From: Pseudomonadota bacterium | GTDB taxonomy: Bacteria; Desulfobacterota; Desulfobacteria; Desulfobacterales; Desulfobacteraceae | Assembly (NCBI GenBank): GCA_018821715.1 | Contig: JAHJLN010000434.1 | Location: 1-45,143, forward strand | Direction: 5' to 3' | DNA: 45,143 bases | Shown: one piece after another, positions 17,546 through 25,677 of the stretch | How positions within the stretch are numbered: position 1 is the first letter of the stretch | Layout of the letters: each line of letters begins with the position of its first letter | Notes under the pieces: model-generated | What the model saw: the letters and a program-made list of their open reading frames with translations, nothing else | Database searches by the model: none | What the model was told of the DNA's origin: nothing | Position numbers and translations under genes: made by a program

Positions 17546-17561
17546 CGGCATGTTACTTGCT
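17546..17561 (+). promoter_or_regulatory. Sigma-54 promoter for receiver-CBS gene
   Basis: CGGCATGTTACTTGCT has the exact ten-base GG-to-GC spacing, a perfect TTGCT and one mismatch at the first base of the -24 part. Estimated start near 17572, leader of about 57 bases to the ATG at 17629. Confidence 0.73.
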
Positions 17562-17628
17562 GTTACTATGTATAAAACAATGCAATCGATTTTGCTGGAT
17601 TAATCGGATAATAATGGAGGCAAACAAC

Positions 17629-18534
17629 ATGGAAAAAAAAATAAGGGTTTTACTGGTGGATGATGAAGACCGATTCTGTAAAACCACGTCAAAACTGTTG
17701 AATAAAAAAGGATTCGACATGGCCAGTACCAACACCGCTGAAAAGGCCATAAAGCTTTTAAAAAAAAGCCCCCGGGATGTTATTGTACTGGATATAAAAA
17801 TGGCAGGTATGGATGGACACACGGCTTTGCAGGAAATAAAAAAAACAGATGCTGACATACAGGTGATCGTGCTCACAGGATATGGTACAAAGTATTCGGC
17901 AATGCGGGCGCTTATACGAGAAGCATTTGATTATCTTGCCAAACCATGTGATGTGGAAATTCTTGCATCAAGAATCCAAGATGCCTATATGGCCAAACAC
18001 CATGGATTCAAAATCGACGGCAAAAAGGCTTTAAACATCATGACATCTATAGAAGAACTCAAGACAGTGTCTGCAGAAGATACCATAAAGAAAGCGATTG
18101 AAAAAATGATGGGTGCCAATGAAAAGATTTCTGCCTGGCCGATGGCTATGGAGGATAGCCTAAGGCCGTTGCTGGTTATAGATGAAAGAAATATCCTTAC
18201 AGGTATTTTGACAAAAATGGATGTTATCCGGGCTGTAAGGCCGGAATACGTCTCGGCTGACGGATCACTCACTCAGGAAAGTTCCAGATTTTCATCCATT
18301 TTCTGGAGTGGTTTTTTTTCGGATCGGGTAAAAGCAATTTCCTTAAAAAAAGTCAAGGATCTCATGTCCGGGTTGCCGCCGGTTATCAGTGAGAATGCCA
18401 ACCTTCTTGAAGTGGCGCATCTGATGTGGCAGGAATCGAAAAGACTGCTGTTGGTACAGGATATTTCCAAGGTGATCGGTATTATCAATGATCAGGATAT
18501 ATTTTTCGAAATAGCGACTGTAATGAAAAAATAG
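17629..18534 (+). CDS. Receiver domain fused to a CBS pair
   Basis: The 301-residue protein has an N-terminal receiver (DDED at 11-14, phosphoacceptor D55 in VIVLDIKMAGMDG, VLTGYGT, FDYLAKPCDVE) and a C-terminal CBS pair (about 135-301; NIMTSIEELKTVSAEDTIKK, LLVIDERNILTGILTKMDVI, VKDLMSGLPPVISENANLLE, LLLVQDISKVIGIINDQDIF). The CBS motifs are separated by an insert with FSSIFWSGFFSDRVK. The architecture couples phosphorylation to nucleotide-type sensing and has no DNA-binding or enzymatic output. GGAGG lies 8 bases before the ATG at 17629, which decides the start over upstream in-frame codons. It is transcribed alone from the sigma-54 element at 17546 and converges on the TauE gene. Confidence 0.92.
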   Translation: MEKKIRVLLVDDEDRFCKTTSKLLNKKGFDMASTNTAEKAIKLLKKSPRDVIVLDIKMAGMDGHTALQEIKKTDADIQVIVLTGYGTKYSAMRALIREAFDYLAKPCDVEILASRIQDAYMAKHHGFKIDGKKALNIMTSIEELKTVSAEDTIKKAIEKMMGANEKISAWPMAMEDSLRPLLVIDERNILTGILTKMDVIRAVRPEYVSADGSLTQESSRFSSIFWSGFFSDRVKAISLKKVKDLMSGLPPVISENANLLEVAHLMWQESKRLLLVQDISKVIGIINDQDIFFEIATVMKK

Positions 18535-18544
18535 CTTTCAGTAT

Positions 18545-19441
18545 TTAAATCAAAAATCCAACAATGTATTTTATAGCTACAAACAGGATACAGCCTGCTA
18601 AAATTGATTTTATATATATTTCTTTCACATGTTTTTGAGACCTTGCACCAAAATACATGCCAAGAAATCCGCCTGAACCAAACAAAGTTCCTAACATCCA
18701 GTCAGGTGCTATCGTTATATGAGGGTAAGCATAAGCTAAAAAATTATAGAAGATCACTCCGGAAACTGAGGTAACAAATGTACCCAAAAGAGCTGCCCCG
18801 GCAATCACATATACCGGCAGACCGATCAATGTGACCAGAACCGGTGCGATGATAGATCCCCCTCCGATGCCATATATACCGCCAATGATCCCTACAAAAA
18901 AACATAGAACATAGATGGTTAACGGTGCATAAGCATATAATTTCCCTCCAAATGTGAACCTTACTTTTTTAAATGAGGTGTCCGTGACGGTAAGGCTGTG
19001 AAACCCGGTTCCCGTAATCGCCTGTCTGGTATCCTTTCCTGTATTTTTACTCAAAATGTCTTTTAAGAGTTTCAAACCGATATACAACAGAACACCCCCT
19101 GCAAACACTTTGAAATTTTTAGGGTCGGGTAAAAACTCAATGCGTATCCAGGCACCGATAAAAACCCCGGGCAGGGTACCGAAAGTAATGGTTTTTGCCA
19201 GTGGCCACAGCATCCTTTTTTCTTTTATATACCGATAGACGCCACTGGGTATGGCAATGATGTTGAAAACATGATTTGTTGCGGAAACTGAAGGAGACGT
19301 ATACCCCAGAATACTCATCTGGAAAGGCAGCAGCAAAAACGCTCCGGAAATCCCGCCCATGGAAGTGAAAAATGAAACTATGAAAGCTGTAAAAAAAACA
19401 ATCAGCGGATTGGCATGGATATCTGCGATGGGGAAATACAA
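18545..19441 (-). CDS. TauE/SafE family anion permease
   Basis: The 298-residue protein has about eight hydrophobic segments and the internal two-fold pattern of the TauE/SafE family: FFTSMGGISGAFLLLPFQM near the N-terminus and GIIGGIYGIGGGSIIAPVLV in the second half. Family members export or import sulfite, sulfoacetate, taurine-derived or other organosulfur anions. The start is a TTG at 19441, strongly supported by AAGGAGG 7 bases upstream. It lies downstream of the second receiver-CBS gene on the same strand (130 bases) and converges with the first. No promoter of its own was found. Substrate unknown. Confidence 0.9.
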   Translation of the reverse strand: MYFPIADIHANPLIVFFTAFIVSFFTSMGGISGAFLLLPFQMSILGYTSPSVSATNHVFNIIAIPSGVYRYIKEKRMLWPLAKTITFGTLPGVFIGAWIRIEFLPDPKNFKVFAGGVLLYIGLKLLKDILSKNTGKDTRQAITGTGFHSLTVTDTSFKKVRFTFGGKLYAYAPLTIYVLCFFVGIIGGIYGIGGGSIIAPVLVTLIGLPVYVIAGAALLGTFVTSVSGVIFYNFLAYAYPHITIAPDWMLGTLFGSGGFLGMYFGARSQKHVKEIYIKSILAGCILFVAIKYIVGFLI

Positions 19442-19571
19442 CTCTTACCTCCTTGTTTTATACGATAAAAACAATTTTCATTTGGGTCAAAACAGCCTGG
19501 TGAATTAGCGGGCAGGTCTGCAAAAAATCTCCAGACTGTTTTGATTGTGGCGGTAAAAACCGGCACACGCT

Positions 19572-20474
19572 TTAAGAATTCAAAATTTTTTCCATTTCAA
19601 AAAACAGATCCTGCTCTCGAACAATACCTGCCGTTTTTCCGTCCAAAGTAACGATAAGCCGTCTTTCATTCGCATAAATCATCAGATAAGCCGCCTCCAT
19701 CAAATTTGAACGGCCGTCAATTGAAATGGGTGACGGCGACATGACATCACTGATACATTTATTCTTCATCTGCCGGATTCCTGCACTGAACATGCCTTTC
19801 CAGAACATGGGGGAATATTCAATACTGTCTGCCAGGGAAGGCTTGGGTGCGCTGAGATATCCCGGCATGACCAATTCCAGCATATCCCGGATGGTCAGAA
19901 TTCCTATGACACTAGTGTTGCTATCCACCACAAGAATAGACCGGTGACCGGTTTCCATCAACCGGCTGGTGGCGATTTTTGAAATAAAAGATTTTTTGAG
20001 TTCGTCAATGGCATCCTGTAATGTCTTTGTTTCTTCAATGGTGGTGTATTCTCTTATCGGGATCATGACATCCAGGACTCTGGATTCATCGTGCGTAACG
20101 GATTTATCTTTACCACGGCAGGCTTCCTTGATTTTTTCAGCCAGAAGATCAATATCACAGGGTTTGGCAAGGTAGTCAAAAGCGCCCTCAACAAGTGCTT
20201 CTCTTGCCGAAGGTTTATCTCCATGACCGGTCAGCATGATGACCGGCAGATCCGGTCTGATCTTTTTAATTTGTTTTAAGGTTTCATGCCCATCCATCCC
20301 CGGCATTTTTATATCCAGGATAACCACATCCGGATTTTCTGCAATTTTTTCAAGTGCATCCTCTCCGCTTTCAGCCAGGATCGTATCAAACCCTTTTTTA
20401 GAAAGAATTTTTTTTGTCGTTTCCCGAAATCGTTTTTCATCGTCAATCATTAATACTTTTATCTGTTTTATCAT
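19572..20474 (-). CDS. Receiver domain fused to a CBS pair
   Basis: The 300-residue protein is a paralogue of the one at 17629: receiver with DDE at 11-13, D54 (VVILDIKMPGMDG), MLTGHGDK, FDYLAKPCDID, then CBS motifs (VMIPIREYTTIEETKTLQDA, RSILVVDSNTSVIGILTIRD; ISDVMSPSPISIDGRSNLME, RLIVTLDGKTAGIVREQDLF) with the insert YSPMFWKGMFSAGIRQMK between them. The start at 20474 is chosen because GGAGG lies 8 bases upstream; the in-frame ATG at 20498 has no ribosome site. It is the last gene of the operon that begins with the kinase at 25330. Confidence 0.92.
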   Translation of the reverse strand: MIKQIKVLMIDDEKRFRETTKKILSKKGFDTILAESGEDALEKIAENPDVVILDIKMPGMDGHETLKQIKKIRPDLPVIMLTGHGDKPSAREALVEGAFDYLAKPCDIDLLAEKIKEACRGKDKSVTHDESRVLDVMIPIREYTTIEETKTLQDAIDELKKSFISKIATSRLMETGHRSILVVDSNTSVIGILTIRDMLELVMPGYLSAPKPSLADSIEYSPMFWKGMFSAGIRQMKNKCISDVMSPSPISIDGRSNLMEAAYLMIYANERRLIVTLDGKTAGIVREQDLFFEMEKILNS

Positions 20475-20518
20475 GTGTTTTACCTCCAAATTATTCATTG
20501 TTCTGCCGGGGCATCTTC

Positions 20519-21040
20519 CTATTTAAGAAAAGCCAAATAAAGGGAATATAATAAAAGGAACTGAACCATTATCGTTAACAACAGAATCAGCACTGCGGGC
20601 TTGAATGCAAGCCGGCTGGTATTTTTAAGCCCGGTATAAACCAGCCACCATTTCCACGGTTCGGTAAACCAAAGGAAAAATGACATCCAGGATACCAAAA
20701 GAACCATACCTGAAGAAAATGCATAAACGCCGAACAGCACTTCAAAACGGGATTTCTTTCCGATTGTCATCACCATTATCATATAACTTAAGCCGGCTGA
20801 AATAAACACCATGCCGACACTGCTGAAAAAGAAAATAGATCCCATCTTTACAGGGCTGGGATAATTCCCGGTAAACAGATTTGCCATTGCAAAGAAAATG
20901 CTGCAGATCATGCAGAATCCCAAAGATTTTACCCCTGTTGTATTATTTGGCAATTCCGTAAAAAACCGTCTGGGTTCTATCAGGATCTGAATCACTGCAT
21001 ATCCATAGAATTGACAGGATTTTAAAACATTCCCAACCAT
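20519..21040 (-). CDS. Yip1-like integral membrane protein
   Basis: The 173-residue protein has about five hydrophobic segments. The N-terminal VIQILIEPRRFFTELPNN and the later WWLVYTGLKNTSRLAFKP resemble Yip1-family proteins of bacteria (proline-containing amphipathic start, then GL between helices). Function of bacterial members is not established. It sits between the small protein at 21088 and the receiver-CBS gene at 19572, within the second DASS operon. The ribosome site before 21040 is weak, suggesting translational coupling or low expression. Confidence 0.65.
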   Translation of the reverse strand: MVGNVLKSCQFYGYAVIQILIEPRRFFTELPNNTTGVKSLGFCMICSIFFAMANLFTGNYPSPVKMGSIFFFSSVGMVFISAGLSYMIMVMTIGKKSRFEVLFGVYAFSSGMVLLVSWMSFFLWFTEPWKWWLVYTGLKNTSRLAFKPAVLILLLTIMVQFLLLYSLYLAFLK

Positions 21041-21087
21041 TTTTCATATTCCATTTTTTATCATGATGAATGACATCCATAATCTTA

Positions 21088-21258
21088 TTATGCTGATGGC
21101 CAGAAGCTTTTTAATTTTACAAATATCCCGGCCAGAAGCATTCCCATTGTCATAAAAAATAAAATCCTTCGTTCAAGTTCTTTTGAAAAATAGACTTTTC
21201 CATCTTTACATTTGAACCTGCCGGGCCGACCCTTTTTTAAATTACTGAATTCTTTCAT
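21088..21258 (-). CDS. Small single-span membrane protein, DASS-associated, unknown
   Basis: The 56-residue protein has a basic N-terminus (MKEFSNLKKGRPGRFKCKDG) and one hydrophobic segment at about residues 31-50 (RILFFMTMGMLLAGIFVKL). The start at 21258 is chosen because AGGAG lies 7 bases upstream; longer in-frame starts overlap the preceding gene and lack a site. It begins 13 bases after the DASS stop and may be an accessory subunit of the transporter. I know of no named homologue. Confidence 0.65.
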   Translation of the reverse strand: MKEFSNLKKGRPGRFKCKDGKVYFSKELERRILFFMTMGMLLAGIFVKLKSFWPSA

Positions 21259-21271
21259 ATCCATTCTCCTG

Positions 21272-23119
21272 TCAGAATCCGGAAAGCCCGCCAAACCCCC
21301 TGAAAATCCAGTATACGGCGGTTAAAAGAATTAAAACAATATTGGCGACAAAAAACATGGGAATGCCTACTCTGAGAAAGTCTTTGGGCTCAAGATAACC
21401 GCTGGCATAAACAATCGCATTGGGAGGCGTTCCGATAATCAGGCAATATGCAAAAGATGAGGCAATTGCCGTAGACATGGCCATAAAGGGCAAAAATGTA
21501 GTTCCAGGATGAACCAGTCCTGCCATGTTCAGGGTAATGGGACCGACAGCTGCCGCAGCAGGACCGTCTGCCATCAGGTTTGTTAAAATTGCAGTCATCC
21601 CGTTACTGACCACCATCAACGGGATACCGGCTTCCATACCAAATGGTGCCAGAAAATCAATAACAGATCTGGCAAGCCAGTAAGCCGCTCCTGTGCTGTC
21701 CAGAACCCTTCCAAAAATAATGGCGCCGGCATAAAGCCATACAACGCCCCAGTCTACTTTTTCCTGGTAATCCCGCCAGTTGACCACTCCTGTCAGGATA
21801 TACGCCACGGCACCGGCAACGGCAAGAACCCCTATTCCCGTCCGGATGGGATAGATACCCATATCATAGAAGGCTTTTTCCGTGAACCAGCCAAATACCA
21901 TGATAATAAAAATGATCAGGGCCCAAATCTGCTGTCTGCTCCAGCCCCCCATTTTATCAATTTCTGTTTTTAATTGCTCCATGGCCGGGGCCAAAGAAAC
22001 AATACGGGGTTTAAATCTGAAATTGGTCATAATCCAGGTCACCGGGATCATAATGAACAAAAAAGGGAAACAATAGGTCACCCATTGAAAATATCCGATA
22101 TCAAATCCAAACATATCGGTCAGATAGGTCATCATTATCACATTCCTGGCACCGCCGGAAGGGGCACCGGGCCCGCCGATATTGCACGCCATGGCAATAG
22201 TGATCATCAACATTTTTGCAAGTTCTTTGTCTTCAGGCACCTCTTTTGTCAGACTGTTCTGATATAAAAGCATCCCAATAGGAAGGAACATGGCTGCCAG
22301 GGCATGATCGGATATAAATGCGGCCAGAGGTGTTATGATCAGAAAAAAAATCAGGGTAATCCATTTCACATTCGGTACGGCCAGCTTCTTGAACATCATC
22401 AGGCAAACCCGCTTATCCACACCGGTTTTTACAAAAGCCGCAGCAAACATCAGACTGCCCATGATAAACCAGCAGGCATCACTCCAATAGAGCATGGCCA
22501 CTTCTTCTCGTCCGACAACCCCGGTGAAAACAAGGATCAGCCCTATACAGAATGCGACCGCAGGAAGAGGGATGCACTCGGTTAAAAAACACCCCACAAC
22601 AAAAATACCCATGGCAATGGCCACTTTTATATGCCAGGCTCCTTTGTCAGCAGATTTTCTATCCTTTTCCGAAAGGTCTTCATATTTTAATCCTGTTTTC
22701 CTTAGCTCCAATGCTTTTTGCATGATGAACAGGAACTGCTCTTCAGATACGTTTGTCTTCACATACTCATGCGCTTTATCAAAATTTTTCTGATCCGTTT
22801 CTATTCCATATTTTTTACACCATTTTAGGTCCCGTTTAAGAAATCTGGGTTTTTTCAAAGCGCCGATCTGCATGTTTTGTTCCATCATCTTTGCTGCGAT
22901 AAGTTCCCATTGTTGTGCATCAGAACTGGCCTTATTGAAAAGCACTGTGGTGAAATGATTAATAACGGCCTTAGGGCCGACATTGTATTCCATACCAACA
23001 TCCTTCATGCCATACGGCGTTGGTATAAACAGCACTGCAAAAAAAAGGACTACCGGAATGATTAAAATCTTCCAGTTAACATATTTATCATATCCGGTTA
23101 CTTGCTTTGTTTTTTTCAT
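21272..23119 (-). CDS. DASS/SLC13-family anion:Na+ symporter with a long N-terminal extracytoplasmic domain
   Basis: The 615-residue protein has a first membrane segment at about residues 15-31, then about 130 hydrophilic residues (GMEYNVGPKAVINHFTTVLF and on, ending DLSEKDRKSADKGAWHI) and a transporter core of about a dozen segments. Core marks are NIGGPGAPSGGARNV, LTNLMADGPAAAAVGPIT and the signature GTPPNAIVYASGYLEPKDFL. It is a paralogue of the protein at 2573 but about 90 residues longer, mostly in the N-terminal insert. AGGAG precedes the ATG at 23119. It follows a kinase and receiver, in the same order as in the first cassette. The substrate (dicarboxylate, sulfate or similar) cannot be read from the sequence. 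Confidence 0.9.
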   Translation of the reverse strand: MKKTKQVTGYDKYVNWKILIIPVVLFFAVLFIPTPYGMKDVGMEYNVGPKAVINHFTTVLFNKASSDAQQWELIAAKMMEQNMQIGALKKPRFLKRDLKWCKKYGIETDQKNFDKAHEYVKTNVSEEQFLFIMQKALELRKTGLKYEDLSEKDRKSADKGAWHIKVAIAMGIFVVGCFLTECIPLPAVAFCIGLILVFTGVVGREEVAMLYWSDACWFIMGSLMFAAAFVKTGVDKRVCLMMFKKLAVPNVKWITLIFFLIITPLAAFISDHALAAMFLPIGMLLYQNSLTKEVPEDKELAKMLMITIAMACNIGGPGAPSGGARNVIMMTYLTDMFGFDIGYFQWVTYCFPFLFIMIPVTWIMTNFRFKPRIVSLAPAMEQLKTEIDKMGGWSRQQIWALIIFIIMVFGWFTEKAFYDMGIYPIRTGIGVLAVAGAVAYILTGVVNWRDYQEKVDWGVVWLYAGAIIFGRVLDSTGAAYWLARSVIDFLAPFGMEAGIPLMVVSNGMTAILTNLMADGPAAAAVGPITLNMAGLVHPGTTFLPFMAMSTAIASSFAYCLIIGTPPNAIVYASGYLEPKDFLRVGIPMFFVANIVLILLTAVYWIFRGFGGLSGF

Positions 23120-23147
23120 GTTTCACTCTCCTGTAGCAATGTTTGTT

Positions 23148-23600
23148 TTATTCAGTGTCATCTTTGAGAATTTCGCGGGGAGATCTCATGTATTTCTTGC
23201 CTTGAGCAATCCGGATTTTTTCTTCAATCTTTTGACGCTTTTCAAATGCCGCTATTGCCTTTTCTAAAATTTCATCTATATCGGCAGGTTTCATCAGATA
23301 GTCACAGGCACCTGATTTCAGGCCGTCAATTGCTGAATCCACAGTGGCATGACCTGTCAGCATAATAACTTCCACCAGGGGATAAAGCGTCTTGATTGCT
23401 TTTAACGTCTCGTTTCCATCCATCCCGGGCATCTTGACATCAAGGATGACCACATGGATATTCTTGATTTTTAGTAGTTCAAGGGCTTGTTTTCCGCTTT
23501 GGGCGGTTAGAACCTCAACCCCTTTTTTTTCAATCAGTTTTTTGGTTGTTTGAAGATACCGTTCTTCATCATCAACCAGCATGATCTTCATCTTTTCCAC
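23148..23600 (-). CDS. Response regulator, receiver domain only
   Basis: The 150-residue receiver has DDEE at residues 10-13, phosphoacceptor D54 (VVILDVKMPGMDG), MLTGHATVDSA and CDYLMKPADIDE, followed by a charged tail (KRQKIEEKIRIAQGKKYM). There is no output domain. The start is a GTG at 23600, supported by GGAGG 6 bases upstream; the internal ATG is too far from it. It lies between the kinase and the DASS gene and is very similar to the receiver at 4631, which follows the paralogous kinase. Confidence 0.92.
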   Translation of the reverse strand: MEKMKIMLVDDEERYLQTTKKLIEKKGVEVLTAQSGKQALELLKIKNIHVVILDVKMPGMDGNETLKAIKTLYPLVEVIMLTGHATVDSAIDGLKSGACDYLMKPADIDEILEKAIAAFEKRQKIEEKIRIAQGKKYMRSPREILKDDTE

Positions 23601-23623
23601 AGCAACCCTCCGTAATTTTTAAA

Positions 23624-25330
23624 TTAATTTACAGCCGGCAGACGGATAATAAATGTCGTGCCGACACCTGGTTCACTTTTTACCGCCATTGTTCCGCCAA
23701 AACTTTTTATGATCCCGTAACAAACAGAAAGCCCTAACCCGGTTCCTTTCCCCACTGGCTTTGTGGTAAAAAACGGCGAAAATATTTTTTTAATATTTCC
23801 CGGGCTGATACCGGTTCCATTGTCTGTTATTTTTATGGCAATAAAATTTTCATTTTCTTTACAAGACTCTATTTTCAGCATACCTCCGGATGATCCATGC
23901 CGCTCTGCAATAGCATCCATTGCATTATTAAAAAGATTGAGCAGCACCTGCTGAAACTGGGATGGATCGCCCATGAAATCAGCACAATTTTCTGAAAGAT
24001 TGATTGCGATTTCAATACCATTGACATTGGCCTTTTTTTCAATCATATGAATTATCTCCGGTATGATATGGCATGGGCTCAATACCTGCTGTTTTGTCTC
24101 ATTTTTTCGTCCGAATTTTAAAATCGCATGGGTAATTTGAGAACACCTGTTCACCTGAAGTTTTATCTGGTCCAATGACTCCTCAATTTCTTTCATATCT
24201 TCATTTTTTCCAGCATCGATATTACCGGATATATCTTCTAAAAGGGTTTCAATAAGGGCCTGTTCATTTTTAATAATTTGAAGGGGATTGTTTATTTCAT
24301 GGGCAAATCCAGCTGCCATCTCTCCGATTTCCGCCAGCTGAGCTGCCCGAATAAGCTGATTTCCAAGGTTTTCTTTTTCCTGCCCCAATTGTTCGATTCT
24401 TTTAAGTATCCGCTCCGTCATATAAACCGCCATAACGATGATGACTGCTCCGCCGATGATCATGATGATCAGACTGATGTACAAGGCTGAATACAACGAT
24501 TTATAGGCATCTTTTTTTTCCTGTCTGACCACCAGAAGCCACTCTTTGTTCTTAAGCCAGGTTGTTGCATATAGATATTTGTTTTTTGCATCATCAGCGG
24601 CAATAAAGGTATGAATACTGTCACCGGTTGGCGGGAAACCGGAATATTCAAGATCTTTATCCATGACCCTGATATCTCCGGAACGCCTCTGGGTCTGAAA
24701 AATCCCTGCCTTATTAAGAATGTAAGATTCTCCTGTCCTTCCGATCCTTACTTTTGATATCATCCTGTCAAAAAATAAGGTATCAATGGTTGCCCTCAGC
24801 ACCCATGTTTTCTTTCCACTGCTCTGTCGCACCGCAATCACAAAATGGGGGATGTTTCGATAGCCTAAAAAAATATCACTGACATGGGATCCATTTTGCA
24901 TAACCTCTTTGAACCACAATTCCTGTGTATATTTTTTCCCCTGCAGCTCATACTTACCCGAATACCTGACATGAACCCCATTTGAATCAAAAAGACCCAG
25001 ATCAACAAACGCACCCGACCGCTTTTTTAAGTTTTCAAATATTATGTTAATAGATTCTTTTTGATTGATCTGTTCAAAATTGAAGGTGTTGGTAATAAGG
25101 TCAAGATCGGATTTTCGTTCCATTAAAAAGGACTCTATCATGTCACGATGATCACCAACGATTCGTTTTAAGCTGCTGGTGGTATTACTCTCAAGTGCAG
25201 TAGTAAAATAATAAAAACTGACCCCGATGGCCAATATAAAAGGAACAAACGGAACGATGATCATATTGGTTAAAATGGAGTGTTTAACCTGTTCTCCTCT
25301 TTGTTCATGCTTTTGATTTTTCTTGTTCAT
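23624..25330 (-). CDS. Membrane histidine kinase with dCache-like sensor
   Basis: The 568-residue kinase has membrane segments at about residues 24-45 and 283-303, a periplasmic double-Cache-like domain (LWFKEVMQNGSHVSDIFLGY, IGRTGESYILNKAG, EWLLVVRQEK), a HisKA helix with H344 in GFAHEINNP and a HATPase_c domain (NLFNNAMDAI, DNGTGISPGN, GKGTGLGLSV). Shared pieces with the kinase at 5074 include SDIFLG/SDVFAG and IPHFVIAV/HPHFIIAV, so the sensors probably recognise related ligands. The ATG at 25330 is preferred; a TTG 12 bases earlier abuts the only AAGGG. It is the first gene behind the sigma-54 element at 25393-25408. Confidence 0.92.
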   Translation of the reverse strand: MNKKNQKHEQRGEQVKHSILTNMIIVPFVPFILAIGVSFYYFTTALESNTTSSLKRIVGDHRDMIESFLMERKSDLDLITNTFNFEQINQKESINIIFENLKKRSGAFVDLGLFDSNGVHVRYSGKYELQGKKYTQELWFKEVMQNGSHVSDIFLGYRNIPHFVIAVRQSSGKKTWVLRATIDTLFFDRMISKVRIGRTGESYILNKAGIFQTQRRSGDIRVMDKDLEYSGFPPTGDSIHTFIAADDAKNKYLYATTWLKNKEWLLVVRQEKKDAYKSLYSALYISLIIMIIGGAVIIVMAVYMTERILKRIEQLGQEKENLGNQLIRAAQLAEIGEMAAGFAHEINNPLQIIKNEQALIETLLEDISGNIDAGKNEDMKEIEESLDQIKLQVNRCSQITHAILKFGRKNETKQQVLSPCHIIPEIIHMIEKKANVNGIEIAINLSENCADFMGDPSQFQQVLLNLFNNAMDAIAERHGSSGGMLKIESCKENENFIAIKITDNGTGISPGNIKKIFSPFFTTKPVGKGTGLGLSVCYGIIKSFGGTMAVKSEPGVGTTFIIRLPAVN

Positions 25331-25392
25331 AACACGATTCAACCCTTAAATGAATTCAACACATTGACCCGAATGCCCTTCATGACTCTAAG

Positions 25393-25408
25393 AGCAACTA
25401 TGATGCCG
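25393..25408 (-). promoter_or_regulatory. Sigma-54 promoter for kinase-receiver-DASS operon
   Basis: On the minus strand CGGCATCATAGTTGCT has exact GG-N10-GC spacing and a perfect TTGCT; two less conserved positions of the -24 part differ. Estimated transcription start near 25382, leader about 52 bases to the ATG at 25330. Confidence 0.7.
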
Positions 25409-25445
25409 CATGAATTTTAAATGGCGTTAAAACAGACAACCAACT

Positions 25446-25475
25446 GAAATATTAAGAAATATTAAGAAATATTAA
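25446..25475. repeat. Three perfect tandem copies of GAAATATTAA
   Basis: The unit is 10 bases long and contains the palindrome AATATT, so each copy presents the same face of the helix about once per turn. It lies 38 bases upstream of the -24 element at 25393-25408. A protein-binding or DNA-bending role is inferred; short AT-rich repeats can also arise by slippage. Confidence 0.8.
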
Positions 25476-25599
25476 TTCGAAAGAATAAATAGACGATCTG
25501 AATAATATAAAATTGTATCAGTATTTTTTACACATTGTAAAAAGTAAGCACAGCTTTAATTGAATAAAGATAAGACAAAAAGGCTTATCACTTCATTTG

Positions 25600-25627
25600 T
25601 TGACAACGGCTTGGTTTTCCTTAGAAT
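25600..25627 (+). promoter_or_regulatory. Sigma-70-type promoter for kinase/NtrC operon
   Basis: TTGACA at 25600-25605 is a perfect -35 box; TAGAAT at 25622-25627 matches five of six -10 positions, with a 16-base spacer. The kinase ATG follows at 25678, preceded by a GAGAAAGG ribosome site. This is the best housekeeping-type promoter seen in the window. Confidence 0.75.
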
Positions 25628-25677
25628 AGACCTTGTGCGCTTTTTTTAGTTTTTATTCATTTGAGAAAGGTTTATAA

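Larger units (their letters stand above)
17148..17628. other. Divergent intergenic region with two opposed sigma-54 promoters
   Basis: The 481 bases between the CBM48 gene (minus) and the receiver-CBS gene (plus) hold one sigma-54 element for each side (17264-17279 and 17546-17561), about 266 bases apart. Between them lie small palindromes (ACCATCATGGT near 17399-17409; AAGTACTT) that could bind an activator. A 31-codon minus-strand frame from 17517 to 17422 (MHIQFTSHSLVIEQIDKVLE) and further protein-like pieces in other frames hint at a decayed gene, but there is no ribosome site and I do not call it. Confidence 0.6.
25331..25677. other. Divergent regulatory region between two kinase operons
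   Basis: The 347 bases contain a minus-strand sigma-54 element (25393-25408), a perfect triplet of a 10-base repeat (25446-25475) and a plus-strand sigma-70-type promoter (25600-25627). No coding frame with a ribosome site was seen. The arrangement gives constitutive-type transcription to the kinase/NtrC pair on the right and activator-dependent transcription to the kinase/DASS operon on the left. Confidence 0.7.

Noticed and set aside
19535-19551. Possible sigma-54 element upstream of the TauE gene (CTGGAGATTTTTTGCAG on the minus strand)
   Set aside because: Only nine bases separate GG and GC; the required spacing is ten, and the -24 sequence is poor. It also sits about 95 bases from the start with no other support.
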